Numbered from the stretch's first letter, positions 1-9,882 are shown. The stretch: DNA of 64,000 bases from Ruminococcus sp. (GCA_017433905.1 JAFRGI010000012.1:1-64000), one strand, 5' to 3'. A program made the numbers and translations. Notes: generated from the letters alone by a model not told the origin.

Positions 1-3000
1 CTCGAAGTTATTGACGCCCTCGTTCATGCCGTTGTCTCCGATATTCGTCATCTGAATACCCGGCCACGAGGTAAGATCACCGCCGGCATTCCATGCGTGA
101 ACATAGACGTTTTGCCAACGCTGATTGTTGGTGAATTTCACAGTAATGTTTTGAACGGGGGGTTCTGTCGGAGGTTCTGTAGGTGGATTTGTCGGGGGCT
201 CTGTCAGAGGTTCTGTAGGTGGATTTGTCGGGGGCTCTGTCGGAGGATTGGTGAGCGGCTGTGTCGGAGGGTTCGTAGTCGGAGCGGTAGGCATTTGCGT
301 CGTCTCCGGAGCTACAGTCATTTCCGTAGGCTGCACGTCATCGGGCTTTTGCTGCTTGCTGTTGTCAAAAGGCCCTGCATATACCGCTGTCGCAGTATCG
401 GAAGGCAGATAACGGATATCCGGGCGGACTATCTTGGAATCATTTACAAAGTAGTACTGCGGATTTGTACCGTCGCCGAGCTGGAGATATTCCACATCGA
501 GATGAACGGTGGTTTCTCCCTGCGTCACACCCGCAACAGGATTGAAAGTAACCGATACAAAAGGAACTCTGCCGCCGTCATCGGCTGTGAGATCAAAACC
601 GTTGATGTCACTGGCATTTGCCTTGATACCACCGTTTGGCATCGTGTCGACATTAACATTGGTGACGGTACCCTTGCCGTTCGTCGCACGGAAAAGCAGA
701 TAGGTTCTTCCGTTTCGGTTGACACCGTCCGTCTCGTCGAGCATCAGAAATTTTTTATCATAGGAAAGTGTCCACTGACCGTTGATCATCAACGAATCTT
801 TTACATTAATCCAATAAGTGACCGTAATCCGATTGGCAACGGGATCAAAGGTGGTTGTCGCCTGCGGGAAAATATTGGAGGTTGCTTTGACAGTCAGACT
901 TCCCTGCTGTACCTCGGTTGTCGACTCCGTGGGATCCGTCGGTTTGGTGGGATCCGTCGGTTTGGTGGGATCCGTCGGCTCGGTGGGCACCGGAACCGTC
1001 TCATCCGGATCCTGCTGTGCATTGTTGTTAAACGGACCCTCATAAACTGCCGTTGCCGTATCGGAAGGCAGATAACGGATATCCGGACGAACGATTTGGG
1101 AATCTTCAACAAAATAGTACTGCGAATCTTTTCCGTCTGCGAGCTGAATAATCTCTACGTTAAGGTTGACATAGGTGTGCCCTGTCTGTCCCTCAATCGG
1201 ATTGAACGTCACAGAAACAAACGGAATCTTGCCGCCTGCTTCGGTTGTGAGATCAAAGCCTCCGAGATCGCTGGCATTCGCCTTGATACCACCGCCCGGC
1301 ATGGACTCGGGATTCGTATTGATCACGGTACCCTTTCCACCTGTCGCACGAAAAATCAGATTGTTTCTTCCCTGCTTATTGACGCCTTCGGTCTCGTCTA
1401 TCGTGAGAACGCTTTTATCGTAGGAAAGCGTCCACTGCGCATTAATCATGGGCGCTTCCTGAATGTTGATCCAATAGGTGACGGTGATTTGATTAGAGAT
1501 AGGGTTGAAAGTGGTTGTCGCCTGCGGAAAGATGTTAGATTTAGCCGTTACCGTCAACGGATCAGACGCAGGCTTAGTAGGGTTTGTGTGTTCAGTCGGG
1601 GGCTCTGTCGGAGGCTCTGTCGGAGGTTCTGTCGGAGGTTCTGTCGGAGGAGTCGGCACCGTGTAAGCCTCGCCGACCTTTGCATGCTTGGGATTCTTTG
1701 CTATATAAAGCTGAATATAGGTAGCATCCGTGATGTTCACTTCACCGTTTCCGTCTACATCCGCCATTTTAAGCAAAATACCGGTGAGCGGTCTCGCTCC
1801 CGTAATATGGAGCTGCGTCAGGCTGACGTCTTTGATGTCAATTACACCGCTGTTATCCACATCACCGTAATGATAAACCGCTCCGGGCTCCGGATCCGTC
1901 GAAAGTGCAACTGTCGTGGGTGCTGCCGTGGTAGGAATTGTACCTTTGGTTACTTCTGTTGCAGGAATTTCAACGGGAGTGGGAACGCGTGTAGAAGCGA
2001 CGAAGGTCGATCCGCCAACATATTCCCACGACTGTGCGTTAAGCTTTGGACTGTGCGCGCCCGAGGCAGGATACTGCTGCTGATTGCCGCTGCCGCTGAC
2101 AATAAAGTAAGCGTTTTGGGACTTTGTAAGGTCAAAATCGTTAGGCTCGCCATTGAGATAGCTGGCGGTAGGTACCTTGTAGTACCACATATCCTGATCG
2201 GCGTCATAGGTCATGGTTTCACCCGGCCATGAAGCGCCGTTGGTGTAGACGGTCTTTTTGCCGTCGCCGGCAGAATCTTCATCATACATATAGCAATTGA
2301 GCGGCTCTTTCCAAGCTGAACGCTTTTTCTTGTCAAACCAGATATAGATATCGGAGCTGGTATCCTCCTGCTTATCGTAATGATAAGTCAATGTCTCTGT
2401 AGCACCGTATTGATCGGTTGCAGCCAGTGTCAGATGGATGGTATCACCGTACTGATAATCGGAACCGATCTTAATGGTGGTGCCGTCAGTAAACGTAACG
2501 GGAGAAGAACCATCGAGACAGTACGTGCCCCGAACGGCATTCGCAAGACTGAGCGTTACCGTGAGGGTATCACCCTTAAAGACGCCGCTTTCAACCGATG
2601 CCGTCGCAGTGGGCGTCGGTCTGCCGTCGTACACAACCGCAATACCCGTGGAGCCGATAGAACCGGATAGCGTACCGTTCGATACAGTGAAGGTGTTACC
2701 CGTCACCATATCGGTATAGGTGCCGTTATTCATACCCGTATTGCTGATATCAACAGAAGCGGCGCCGCCGCTGACGTTAGCAAGAACAATACCCTTGCCG
2801 CCTCTCTGTACATACGCGATACTGCCCGAGGAACCGAGCTTCTCATCCTGATTAACAAAGAGGTTATGGAACTTATTGACTGCGGAAACCGCCGTGCTTT
2901 TGTAAGTTACGTCCGTACCTGCTTCGCCCATACGACCGGTGCCGGGACGTGCAAAGTAGAGAGCCGTCGCATCTTTTCTCGCCGCAACAATCGCCCATGC

Positions 3001-4086
3001 CTTGGCAATTGTTTCGTCGGAGATATTCGCTGTGTTGGCAATACCTGCCGATCCGGAATCGCCCTCAAAGGTATCGTGAGACTCTGCCCAAAGCACAAGC
3101 TTGGAAGCGGAAACGCCCGACTTGTACGAACTGTTCGCCGCTGTTGCCGCATTCGTGTCGTCGACCGCCTTGAGAACTGCATCTCCGGTCTTGTTGTCTG
3201 TAACATGGATATAAGATGTATAATCGGAGAAGCTTCTGCTGTTACCGGGAGTATTCAGAATTTCTCCGTAGATGTAGAGATCCTTTCCGGGATTCTGCTG
3301 AGAATAGTAGGCTTTTGCACCGTTGGCGACCGTAGGCCAGTACTGAGACGCATAACTGCCGTCGGCGGGCGTTTCAATATGCTTAGCCGCATCAAACCGA
3401 AAACCGTCAACACCGCAGTCAATGCAATCCTTGAGCAAATTCAGCACAGCCTGCTGTACGTCTGTGTTGTTGGTATTGAGATCGGGGCATCCCGTAACAT
3501 GTCCCTGAACGATTTTCTGCGTATCACTATCGCTGTCCGCATCCAAATTATTATTGCGAAAATAGGTAGTGCGGTTATTATAAAAATCGGGCTGGTACGT
3601 TTGCGTCTGAACGCTGACAGCGTTTTTACCGCCCATTTTCTCATTGCCGAAATGATTGGAAACAATATCACAGATAATCTTAATACCGTACTTGTCCGCC
3701 TCTGCGCAGAGAGCGGTCAAATCGGCCTTGGTGCCCAGCCATGTCTGCTCTGCGATCTGCATGCTGACAGGCTGGTAAAGCTTCCACCACTGTCCGCCGA
3801 TATCCGTCGACGCGGAATAATCTTTTGGCTGCTGCACAGGAGAGGTCTGCACAGTCGAATAACCCGCCGCGGCAATAGCAGGCAGATTATCCTTAATTGC
3901 GTTGTAAGACCAGTTGAACGCGTGCAGGATCACGCCGTCCTGAACATTTTCCTGTAAAGCGGCGTCTGCCGCCACCTCCGAATCAGCGGAAACACGCGCC
4001 GCATTGGAAGATAAGGTAAATGCCATGGAAGAAGTGAGCACTGTCGCCGCGGTAACGATGCTTACGAGTTTTCTGAACATTTTCAT
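1..4086 (-). CDS. Secreted multimodular alpha-amylase/scaffoldin: GH13, CBM26, dockerin, two cohesins (3' end outside window)
   Basis: Open for 1362 codons from the ATG at 4086 to the window edge, so the C-terminus is missing. A signal peptide (about residues 1-29) precedes a GH13 amylase domain (about 40-450) whose catalytic triad is visible: nucleophile D232 in GFRFDAAKH, acid/base E275 in YGEIL and D338 in ESHD. Then come a CBM26-like module (about 575-690, with paired aromatics and WPGE), a type I dockerin with two Ca-binding F-hand repeats (about 737-799, GDVDNSGVID and ADVDGNGEVN), PPTEP linkers, two similar cohesin-like modules (about 839-1015 and 1062-1235), another Pro/Thr linker and the start of a further CBM26-like module at the edge. 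Having both dockerin and cohesins means it can be docked and dock others, as known for Amy4/Sca1 of Ruminococcus bromii; orthology to that protein is inferred. The start is set by an AAAGGA motif about ten bases upstream. Confidence 0.93.
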   Translation of the reverse strand, partial: MKMFRKLVSIVTAATVLTSSMAFTLSSNAARVSADSEVAADAALQENVQDGVILHAFNWSYNAIKDNLPAIAAAGYSTVQTSPVQQPKDYSASTDIGGQWWKLYQPVSMQIAEQTWLGTKADLTALCAEADKYGIKIICDIVSNHFGNEKMGGKNAVSVQTQTYQPDFYNNRTTYFRNNNLDADSDSDTQKIVQGHVTGCPDLNTNNTDVQQAVLNLLKDCIDCGVDGFRFDAAKHIETPADGSYASQYWPTVANGAKAYYSQQNPGKDLYIYGEILNTPGNSRSFSDYTSYIHVTDNKTGDAVLKAVDDTNAATAANSSYKSGVSASKLVLWAESHDTFEGDSGSAGIANTANISDETIAKAWAIVAARKDATALYFARPGTGRMGEAGTDVTYKSTAVSAVNKFHNLFVNQDEKLGSSGSIAYVQRGGKGIVLANVSGGAASVDISNTGMNNGTYTDMVTGNTFTVSNGTLSGSIGSTGIAVVYDGRPTPTATASVESGVFKGDTLTVTLSLANAVRGTYCLDGSSPVTFTDGTTIKIGSDYQYGDTIHLTLAATDQYGATETLTYHYDKQEDTSSDIYIWFDKKKRSAWKEPLNCYMYDEDSAGDGKKTVYTNGASWPGETMTYDADQDMWYYKVPTASYLNGEPNDFDLTKSQNAYFIVSGSGNQQQYPASGAHSPKLNAQSWEYVGGSTFVASTRVPTPVEIPATEVTKGTIPTTAAPTTVALSTDPEPGAVYHYGDVDNSGVIDIKDVSLTQLHITGARPLTGILLKMADVDGNGEVNITDATYIQLYIAKNPKHAKVGEAYTVPTPPTEPPTEPPTEPPTEPPTEHTNPTKPASDPLTVTAKSNIFPQATTTFNPISNQITVTYWINIQEAPMINAQWTLSYDKSVLTIDETEGVNKQGRNNLIFRATGGKGTVINTNPESMPGGGIKANASDLGGFDLTTEAGGKIPFVSVTFNPIEGQTGHTYVNLNVEIIQLADGKDSQYYFVEDSQIVRPDIRYLPSDTATAVYEGPFNNNAQQDPDETVPVPTEPTDPTKPTDPTKPTDPTESTTEVQQGSLTVKATSNIFPQATTTFDPVANRITVTYWINVKDSLMINGQWTLSYDKKFLMLDETDGVNRNGRTYLLFRATNGKGTVTNVNVDTMPNGGIKANASDINGFDLTADDGGRVPFVSVTFNPVAGVTQGETTVHLDVEYLQLGDGTNPQYYFVNDSKIVRPDIRYLPSDTATAVYAGPFDNSKQQKPDDVQPTEMTVAPETTQMPTAPTTNPPTQPLTNPPTEPPTNPPTEPLTEPPTNPPTEPPTEPPVQNITVKFTNNQRWQNVYVHAWNAGGDLTSWPGIQMTNIGDNGMNEGVNNFE

Positions 4087-4122
4087 CCGAAAATCATCCT
4101 TTCATTATAATAATTCATTTTT

Positions 4123-4151
4123 ATTATACCAAATCAACAAACAAATGTATA
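4123..4151 (-). promoter_or_regulatory. Likely sigma-A promoter of the amylase/scaffoldin gene
   Basis: Reading the minus strand, a perfect TATAAT (-10, 4128-4123) lies 17 bp downstream of TATACA (-35, 4151-4146, four of six consensus bases). It sits about 40 bases ahead of the start codon at 4086. Confidence 0.5.
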
Positions 4152-4307
4152 TAAGTTTTTATTACAAATAAATGATACATATTTTGTTGATTTTTTATTT
4201 GTTTCATTTTTTGCTGATCTTTGATCGCAATTATTGTGCATTATTCTCCATGTTATCCCACATCATCACCATGTTTTTTCCGCAACGCGGACGCTCCTTG
4301 TAAACTC

Positions 4308-4336
4308 TTGACATTTCCCTGTTCTTCGCATATAAT
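4308..4336 (+). promoter_or_regulatory. Consensus sigma-A promoter of the pot operon
   Basis: TTGACA (4308-4313), a 17-bp spacer and TATAAT (4331-4336): both hexamers match consensus perfectly. Transcription should start near 4343, about 60 bases before potA. Confidence 0.88.
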
Positions 4337-4403
4337 CTAAAATGGTTATGTAGACGAATGTGCACAAAACCGCCTATCACACTGACAGAACAGGGGTGCA
4401 TAA

Positions 4404-5837
4404 ATGGAACAGATATCAAAAAAAGCGATTGTATCCTTAAAGGACATTTTCGTCAGATTTGACGGAGAAGTCATACTCAACCATATAAATCTTGATATTC
4501 ACGAAAAGGAATTTGTAACGATTCTCGGTCCCAGCGGCTGCGGCAAAACCACAACGCTGCGCATTATCGGCGGCTTTGTGGACCCCGAGAGCGGAGACGT
4601 CATTTTTGACGGCGCACGCATTAACGGACTGCCTCCGCACAAGCGAAACGTAAATACGGTGTTTCAAAAATACGCGCTGTTCCCTCATTTAAATGTTTAT
4701 GATAACGTCGCCTTTGGTCTGAAGCTCAAAAAGCTGCCGAAAAATGAAATAATAAGAAAAGTCACCAAAATGCTCGCCGTTGTCGACCTCAAGGGTTATG
4801 AAAAACGTCCCGTGCAAAAGCTCTCGGGCGGACAGCAGCAACGTGTGGCGATCGCCCGTGCGCTGGTATGCGACCCCGACGTCGTTCTCCTCGACGAACC
4901 GCTCGGCGCACTTGATTTGCAGCTGCTCAAAGATATGCAGCTGGAGCTCAAGGAAATTCAAAAGAACACCCAGAAAACCTTTATCTACGTCACCCATGAT
5001 CAGGAGGAAGCGCTCACCATGAGCGACCGCGTCGTCGTGATGAATAACGGTGTGATCGAGCAGATCGGCACGCCCGAGGACATCTACAACGAACCTGTCA
5101 ACGCCTTTGTCGCAGACTTCATCGGCGAGGCAAATATCCTCAACGGAACCATGATCGACGACTGCCGCATCCGCATCCTTGAAAAAGAACTGCCGTGCGT
5201 AGACAAGGGATTCGGCACCAATACGCCCGTCGACGTGGTGATCCGCCCTGAGGACATTGATATTACCGAACCCAACGCCGGACAACTGACCGGCGTTGTG
5301 GAAAAGGTCACCTTCAAGGGTGTTCATTACGAAATGAGCATCCGCTGCGGCAAATGTGAAATTCTGGTACATTCTACCAAAAGCGCCGCCACCGGCACCA
5401 CCGTCGGCATGAGCGTGGTTCCTTTCAATATCCAAATCATGAACAAGCTCCTGCCATTTTACAATAATATTATCGAAACCACTGTCAGCTGCGCCAACGC
5501 GGACGAAAACTACTTTGAGTTTCCGCTGGAGGACGAAACCGTCCGCGTAGACGGACATTACTTTCCCGAAGCAACGCAGCTCCGGATCACCCTTCCCCCC
5601 GAGGCTCTGTCACTCGCGGGCGACGGCATGGGGCATTTACAGGATGTTTATATCGAGTCCGTCGTCTACAAGGGCGAGCACAATGAAATCATTTTGGAGT
5701 CCGACGAACGGAAATGGCTGATGCTCAGCGACACCGATGAACAGGTGGCAACCTATGTGCCGCTCAGCTTTGACTTTTCCAAAGCTTCCTTCGAGCCTCT
5801 CGGATCCGAACATAAGGACAAGGAGGCCGGGCGATGA
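4404..5837 (+). CDS. potA: Spermidine/putrescine ABC transporter ATPase PotA, with extended C-terminus
   Basis: Cytoplasmic ATPase that powers polyamine import through PotBC. The N-terminal ABC domain shows Walker A GPSGCGKTT (about residue 43), the signature LSGGQQQR, Walker B VVLLDEP and the switch histidine in VTHDQEEA. Residues from about 245 form a TOBE-like regulatory region. At 477 residues it is about 100-130 longer than usual PotA; the extra part (about 350-477) ends in a second segment (ESVVYKGEHNE) that echoes the first TOBE unit (EKVTFKGVHYE), so the TOBE region may have been duplicated. The start ATG follows an AGGGGTG site by five bases. First gene of potABCD; its stop overlaps the potB start (ATGA). 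Confidence 0.95.
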   Translation: MEQISKKAIVSLKDIFVRFDGEVILNHINLDIHEKEFVTILGPSGCGKTTTLRIIGGFVDPESGDVIFDGARINGLPPHKRNVNTVFQKYALFPHLNVYDNVAFGLKLKKLPKNEIIRKVTKMLAVVDLKGYEKRPVQKLSGGQQQRVAIARALVCDPDVVLLDEPLGALDLQLLKDMQLELKEIQKNTQKTFIYVTHDQEEALTMSDRVVVMNNGVIEQIGTPEDIYNEPVNAFVADFIGEANILNGTMIDDCRIRILEKELPCVDKGFGTNTPVDVVIRPEDIDITEPNAGQLTGVVEKVTFKGVHYEMSIRCGKCEILVHSTKSAATGTTVGMSVVPFNIQIMNKLLPFYNNIIETTVSCANADENYFEFPLEDETVRVDGHYFPEATQLRITLPPEALSLAGDGMGHLQDVYIESVVYKGEHNEIILESDERKWLMLSDTDEQVATYVPLSFDFSKASFEPLGSEHKDKEAGR

Positions 5838-6625
5838 AATCCAAGCTGCTCTCCGTTCCCTATCTTATTTGGATGCTTGTTTTCACAATGATCCCGCTGG
5901 TCATGATCGCCGTGACCGCATTTTCGGATAACAACGGTCATTTTTCGCTCGAAGCACTTGCCTCTGCATTTCCATATACCCATGTGTTCCTGAAATCGCT
6001 CTGGATCGCGCTGCTCTCCACTGTTCTTTGCCTGGTCATCGCCTATCCGATGGCGTACATGGTCAGTCAAATGCGTGAATCCACCCAAAACGTCGTTGTT
6101 ATGCTGCTGATGATTCCGATGTGGATGAACTTCCTTCTGCGTATCTACGCGTGGGTACTGCTGCTGCAAAGCGGCGGTCCGCTGGATACCTTGCTCTCCG
6201 CCATCGGCATCCACGGCTCCTACACCAACAATACCGCCGCCGTGATCGTAGGCATGATCTACGAATACTTGCCGTTCATGTTCCTGCCGATTTATACCGT
6301 TATGGGCAAAATTGATAAGGGTCTGGTAGAAGCGGCACAGGATCTGGGCTCCAACAAATCGGAGGTATTCCGCAAGGTTATCTTTCCGCTGAGCATTCCC
6401 GGCATCATCTCGGGAATCACCATGGTATTCGTGCCGAGTGCCAGCACCTTTGTTGTCGCGCAGTATCTCGGCGGCACAGACGACATTATGATCGGTGACA
6501 TTATTGACAGAATCTTCTTTACCAACAATCATGTCGGTGCGGCAATCTCACTCATTCTGATGATCTTTATTCTTATTTTCCTCGTTCTGATGAACCGGTT
6601 CGGCGATGAGGAGGCGATTGTGTAA
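5834..6625 (+). CDS. potB: Spermidine/putrescine ABC transporter permease PotB
   Basis: 263-residue inner-membrane permease of the polyamine importer, of normal length. Six hydrophobic segments are evident, the first at about residues 5-27. The cytoplasmic coupling motif (EAA loop) reads EAAQDLGSNKSEVFRKVIFP at about residues 165-184. It is translationally coupled to potA through a four-base overlap, and its stop overlaps the potC start by one base (TAATG). Confidence 0.95.
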   Translation: MKSKLLSVPYLIWMLVFTMIPLVMIAVTAFSDNNGHFSLEALASAFPYTHVFLKSLWIALLSTVLCLVIAYPMAYMVSQMRESTQNVVVMLLMIPMWMNFLLRIYAWVLLLQSGGPLDTLLSAIGIHGSYTNNTAAVIVGMIYEYLPFMFLPIYTVMGKIDKGLVEAAQDLGSNKSEVFRKVIFPLSIPGIISGITMVFVPSASTFVVAQYLGGTDDIMIGDIIDRIFFTNNHVGAAISLILMIFILIFLVLMNRFGDEEAIV

Positions 6626-7416
6626 TGAAAAAAACAGGCGTCCTCACCAAAATCTATATCGCACTAATCATGGTGTTCATGTACGCTCCTATCGCTGTTT
6701 TGGTATTCTATTCGTTCAACAAAAGCCGTTCGGCTGCCTGGGGCGGTTTTACTTTTGAATGGTACCTTGAGCTGTTTAAAAGTCACAGTATCATGAATGC
6801 CCTCACCAATACGCTGCTGATCGCCGTACTCGCCTCTCTTTTCGCGACGATACTCGGCACAGCGGCAGCAATCGGCATCAGTAATCTCCGGGGCAAAACG
6901 CGTTTGTTCGTGCAAAACATCTCAAACATCCCGATTATCAGTCCCGATATCGTCATGGGCGTATCGCTAATGCTGCTGTTTACTTTTCTCGGCATAATAT
7001 TTAACTTTGAAATGGGATTTTCCACCGTGCTGCTCTCGCATATTTGCTTCTGTGTTCCCTTTGTGGTACTCAATGTCATGCCGCGTATCCGCCGCATGGA
7101 CGACAGTCTTTACGACGCTGCGCTCGACCTCGGCTGCACGCCGTTTCAGGCATTCCGTAAGGTAGTGATTCACGAGCTGATGCCGGGCATCTTCTCGGGC
7201 GCGCTGATCAGCTTCACCTACTCGCTCGATGATTTTGTCATTACGCATTTCACACAGGGCGCGCGGTTTCAAAATCTCAGCACCGAGATTTACAGCCTGC
7301 TTCACCGTAAAATTCCGCCGACTATCAATGCGCTCTCTACCCTGCTCTTTGTTGTTATCATCCTTATTATGGTATTGATCAACATCCGTGACCGCAGAGC
7401 GGAAAGGAAAAAATAA
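6625..7416 (+). CDS. potC: Spermidine/putrescine ABC transporter permease PotC
   Basis: 263-residue second permease of the polyamine importer. It has a typical first membrane segment (about residues 8-28) and the EAA-loop motif DAALDLGCTPFQAFRKVVI. The start codon overlaps the potB stop, so the two permeases are probably made in equal amounts. The C-terminus is strongly basic (RDRRAERKK), consistent with a cytoplasmic end. Confidence 0.95.
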   Translation: MKKTGVLTKIYIALIMVFMYAPIAVLVFYSFNKSRSAAWGGFTFEWYLELFKSHSIMNALTNTLLIAVLASLFATILGTAAAIGISNLRGKTRLFVQNISNIPIISPDIVMGVSLMLLFTFLGIIFNFEMGFSTVLLSHICFCVPFVVLNVMPRIRRMDDSLYDAALDLGCTPFQAFRKVVIHELMPGIFSGALISFTYSLDDFVITHFTQGARFQNLSTEIYSLLHRKIPPTINALSTLLFVVIILIMVLINIRDRRAERKK

Positions 7417-7486
7417 GCGTGCGTTAATCGTTTTACCGGTCTCAAGTTGACTGAATATAATTTCAATATTTTAGGAGGATTGAAAA

Positions 7487-8554
7487 ATGAAAAAAGCTTT
7501 AACCGTCGTTCTCTGCATCTCCATGCTTGGTTCCTTTGCTTCTCTGTTTGCCGGATGCAGCAAAACAGACGCAGGAGAAGTCAATGTGTATAACTGGGGC
7601 GATTACGCTGCGGAGGGACAGTATGGACTGATGAACGTGATTGATGAATTTGAAAAAGAAACGGGAATCAAGGTCAACTATACCTCTTACGAAACCAACG
7701 AGGATCTCTACAATATGCTGAAAAACAGCAATGTCAGCTATGACGTCGTCGTTCCCTCAGATTACATGATCTCCAAAATGATCAAAGAAGGCATGCTGCT
7801 CGAGATCAATTACGACAACATCCCAAACTACCAATACATCAACAACCGCTTCAAGCACCTCGACTGCGATCCCGAGAATAAATACACTGTGGTTTACCAG
7901 TGGGGAGTAACTGCACTGGTCTACGACAAAACCAAAGTAAAAAACAAGCCGACAAACTGGGATGTACTCTGGGACGAAAACCTGAAAGGCGATATCCTGA
8001 TGTTTAACAACAGCCGCGACGCCATGGCAATTGCTATGCAGACCCTCGGCATCACCCCCTCTACCTGTACGAAAGAGGATATCGACAAAGCGAGCGAAAA
8101 GCTGCGCGTGCAAAAGCCCCTGCTGAAAAAATACGTCATGGATCAGGTTTTCACCGAAATGGAAACTTCTCAATCCACTATCGCCCCCTATTATGCAGGC
8201 GATATCGCAATGATGATGGAAGAAAACGAAGATTTGGATTACTGCCTGCCTGATTACGGCTCCAATCTGTTCTACGACGCCATGTGCATCCCCACCTGCA
8301 GCAAAAACAAGGAAAATGCCGAAAAATTTATCAACTTCATGCAAAAACCGGAAATCGCAGCGGAAAACTGCAAATATCTCCGCTACGGCTGCCCGAACGA
8401 CGAGGCCATCAAACTACTGGATGATGAAATCAGAAATAACGAGCTAACCCTCCCAAGCGAAGAATACCTTGATAAATGCTATGTTTTCGGGAATCTGGAT
8501 CCGGAGCTCTACGAATACATGCAGGAGCAGTTCGTCAATATCCAGGCAGAATAA
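7487..8554 (+). CDS. potD: Spermidine/putrescine-binding lipoprotein PotD
   Basis: 355-residue substrate-binding protein of the polyamine ABC transporter. A lipoprotein signal ends in the lipobox LFAGC (Cys about residue 23), so the protein should be anchored to the outer face of the membrane. The periplasmic-binding-protein fold begins with VNVYNWGDYA, characteristic of PotD/PotF. An AGGAGG site lies upstream of the ATG, and a terminator follows. The 70-bp gap from potC has no obvious separate promoter, so it is likely cotranscribed. Confidence 0.95.
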   Translation: MKKALTVVLCISMLGSFASLFAGCSKTDAGEVNVYNWGDYAAEGQYGLMNVIDEFEKETGIKVNYTSYETNEDLYNMLKNSNVSYDVVVPSDYMISKMIKEGMLLEINYDNIPNYQYINNRFKHLDCDPENKYTVVYQWGVTALVYDKTKVKNKPTNWDVLWDENLKGDILMFNNSRDAMAIAMQTLGITPSTCTKEDIDKASEKLRVQKPLLKKYVMDQVFTEMETSQSTIAPYYAGDIAMMMEENEDLDYCLPDYGSNLFYDAMCIPTCSKNKENAEKFINFMQKPEIAAENCKYLRYGCPNDEAIKLLDDEIRNNELTLPSEEYLDKCYVFGNLDPELYEYMQEQFVNIQAE

Positions 8555-8567
8555 ACATGAATTCACG

Positions 8568-8599
8568 AAAGAGGTTTGATGTCACGTCAGACCTCTTTT
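8568..8599 (+). terminator. Terminator of the pot operon
   Basis: A 12-bp stem with one G-T wobble (AAAGAGGTTTGA at 8568-8579 with TCAGACCTCTTT at 8587-8598), followed by TTC. It lies 14 bp after the potD stop codon. Confidence 0.75.
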
Positions 8600-8740
8600 C
8601 ACTTGACAGAACACCGGATTTTTTAGCCGGCGCTGCAACAGGATGGGTTCCAAAGGCGGAAACAGCGCCAAAGGTGCCTTCACACAGACTTCACAGAGAT
8701 GTGATAGGATACTTTTAACACAAACAAACGGAGGTTTTTC

Positions 8741-9679
8741 ATGAACATTGCCAAAGTCATTTTTTCTGCCTGCACAGCGGCTGCCTTGATCGTCGCATTC
8801 ACCGCCTGCAACGGAGAACAACCGTCCGCCACCACGACAGCTGCCGCTGCATCTCAAGCAACTGCAGGACAAACAGACACCCCTTCAACCGCGCCCGCCA
8901 CTGTCATTGATCAAAACAAAACCTACGACTATGAGGTACGTGAAATTTGGTGCGACAACAACGGTCAAAAAATTTACGGCCAGGCATTCGTTCCGAAAAC
9001 CAACGGCAGATCGCCGCTGATCATCACCTCCCACGGTCTGGGAGCCAATTTCGAATCCGGCGCTTCTTACGCAAAAAAATACGCGCCGAAGGGCTTTGCG
9101 GTCTACACCTTTGACTTCCGCGGAGGCAGCAATATCAATAACGCAAACAAGAGCGACGGCTCTAGCCTTGACATGTCCGTCATGACCGAGGTATCCGACG
9201 TCGACGTCGTGCTTGAAACCGCCAAAACATGGGATTTTGTTGATACCGACCGCATTTTTCTGCAAGGCGGGAGTCAGGGAGGTCTGGTCAGCGCTATCTC
9301 GGGCGCACGCCACGAGGACGAGGTCGCCGGACTCATTCTTCTCTACCCTGCATTCGGCATGCCCGATTTCGCGAAGTACCGATACAGTAAGGATATGCCT
9401 GATGAAGTGACCATCTCGGGCATAACTGTCAGCAAAAAGTTTTTTGAGGATCTCAAAGACTATGACAAATACGATGATATCGCCGGTTTTGACAAACCCG
9501 TGCTGATCTTGCAGGGCAGCGAGGACAGCATCGTTTCTCCATCCCTCACACGGGAAGCAAGCGAGCTGTATCCCGACGCCACCTATCATATCATTGAGGG
9601 CGCGGATCATGGTTTTTCCGGTGAATATCACGATGAAGCGACACAGTACGCGCTTGATTTTCTCTATCAGCATACTTAG
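8741..9679 (+). CDS. Lipoprotein alpha/beta hydrolase, probable carboxylesterase
   Basis: 312 residues. A lipoprotein signal with lipobox FTAC (Cys23) and an Ala/Thr-rich stalk (about 24-55) tether it outside the cell. The hydrolase fold has the nucleophile elbow GGSQGG with Ser178, a probable acid Asp262 in GSEDS and the histidine H290 in GADHG; HGLG near residue 98 supplies the oxyanion region. The arrangement resembles cinnamoyl/feruloyl-type esterases of gut Firmicutes, but the substrate cannot be read from the sequence. A GGAGG site lies ten bases before the ATG. It is probably monocistronic. A dispersed repeat begins at its stop codon. Confidence 0.85.
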   Translation: MNIAKVIFSACTAAALIVAFTACNGEQPSATTTAAAASQATAGQTDTPSTAPATVIDQNKTYDYEVREIWCDNNGQKIYGQAFVPKTNGRSPLIITSHGLGANFESGASYAKKYAPKGFAVYTFDFRGGSNINNANKSDGSSLDMSVMTEVSDVDVVLETAKTWDFVDTDRIFLQGGSQGGLVSAISGARHEDEVAGLILLYPAFGMPDFAKYRYSKDMPDEVTISGITVSKKFFEDLKDYDKYDDIAGFDKPVLILQGSEDSIVSPSLTREASELYPDATYHIIEGADHGFSGEYHDEATQYALDFLYQHT

Positions 9680-9813
9680 GGTAACACCGCACAATTCAAG
9701 ATGCACACCTTGCTTGAATATTATTCCGCATAGCTTCGTTTCGTCCTTGCTCTGCGAAATTCTCCGCGAATATCTTTTTTATGCGTTTTGTCATTTACTC
9801 AACAAGCCCTAGT
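9677..9813. repeat. MITE-like dispersed element (most complete copy)
   Basis: About 137 bp running from TAGGGTAACACCGCAC, which overlaps the stop of the upstream hydrolase, to ACAAGCCCTA. The ends form short imperfect inverted repeats (TAGGG and CCCTA). Related left ends occur at about 36303, 38005 and 51713, and internal segments near 20140, 22820 and 23870. It contains no ORF of its own. Mobility is inferred from copy number and ends only. Confidence 0.55.
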
Positions 9814-9846
9814 ATTAACGGTTGATGAAACGCTTGAAAACAAATG

Positions 9847-9872
9847 AAAGGGACAGCCTCGGCTGCCCCTTT
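9847..9872 (-). terminator. Terminator of the biotin-carboxylase-family operon
   Basis: A 12-bp stem with a two-base loop (AAAGGGACAGCC and GGCTGCCCCTTT, one wobble pair on the minus strand) lies just beyond the stop at 9883. Confidence 0.75.
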
Positions 9873-9882
9873 TGTTCTGTCA

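Larger units (their letters stand above)
4087..4403. other. Divergent intergenic region between amylase and potA
   Basis: 317 bp without a gene. It carries the two back-to-back promoters listed separately and an A/T-rich stretch at 4105-4215. No tRNA, riboswitch or repeat was recognised. Confidence 0.7.

Noticed and set aside
97..2232. 711-residue plus-strand ORF opposite the amylase/scaffoldin
   Set aside because: It is the antisense of cohesin, dockerin and Pro/Thr linkers. The product is Arg/Cys-rich low complexity without domains or a ribosome binding site, while the minus frame has clear modules.
4689..5558. 289-residue minus-strand ORF
   Set aside because: Shadow of potA; the plus frame contains all ABC motifs.
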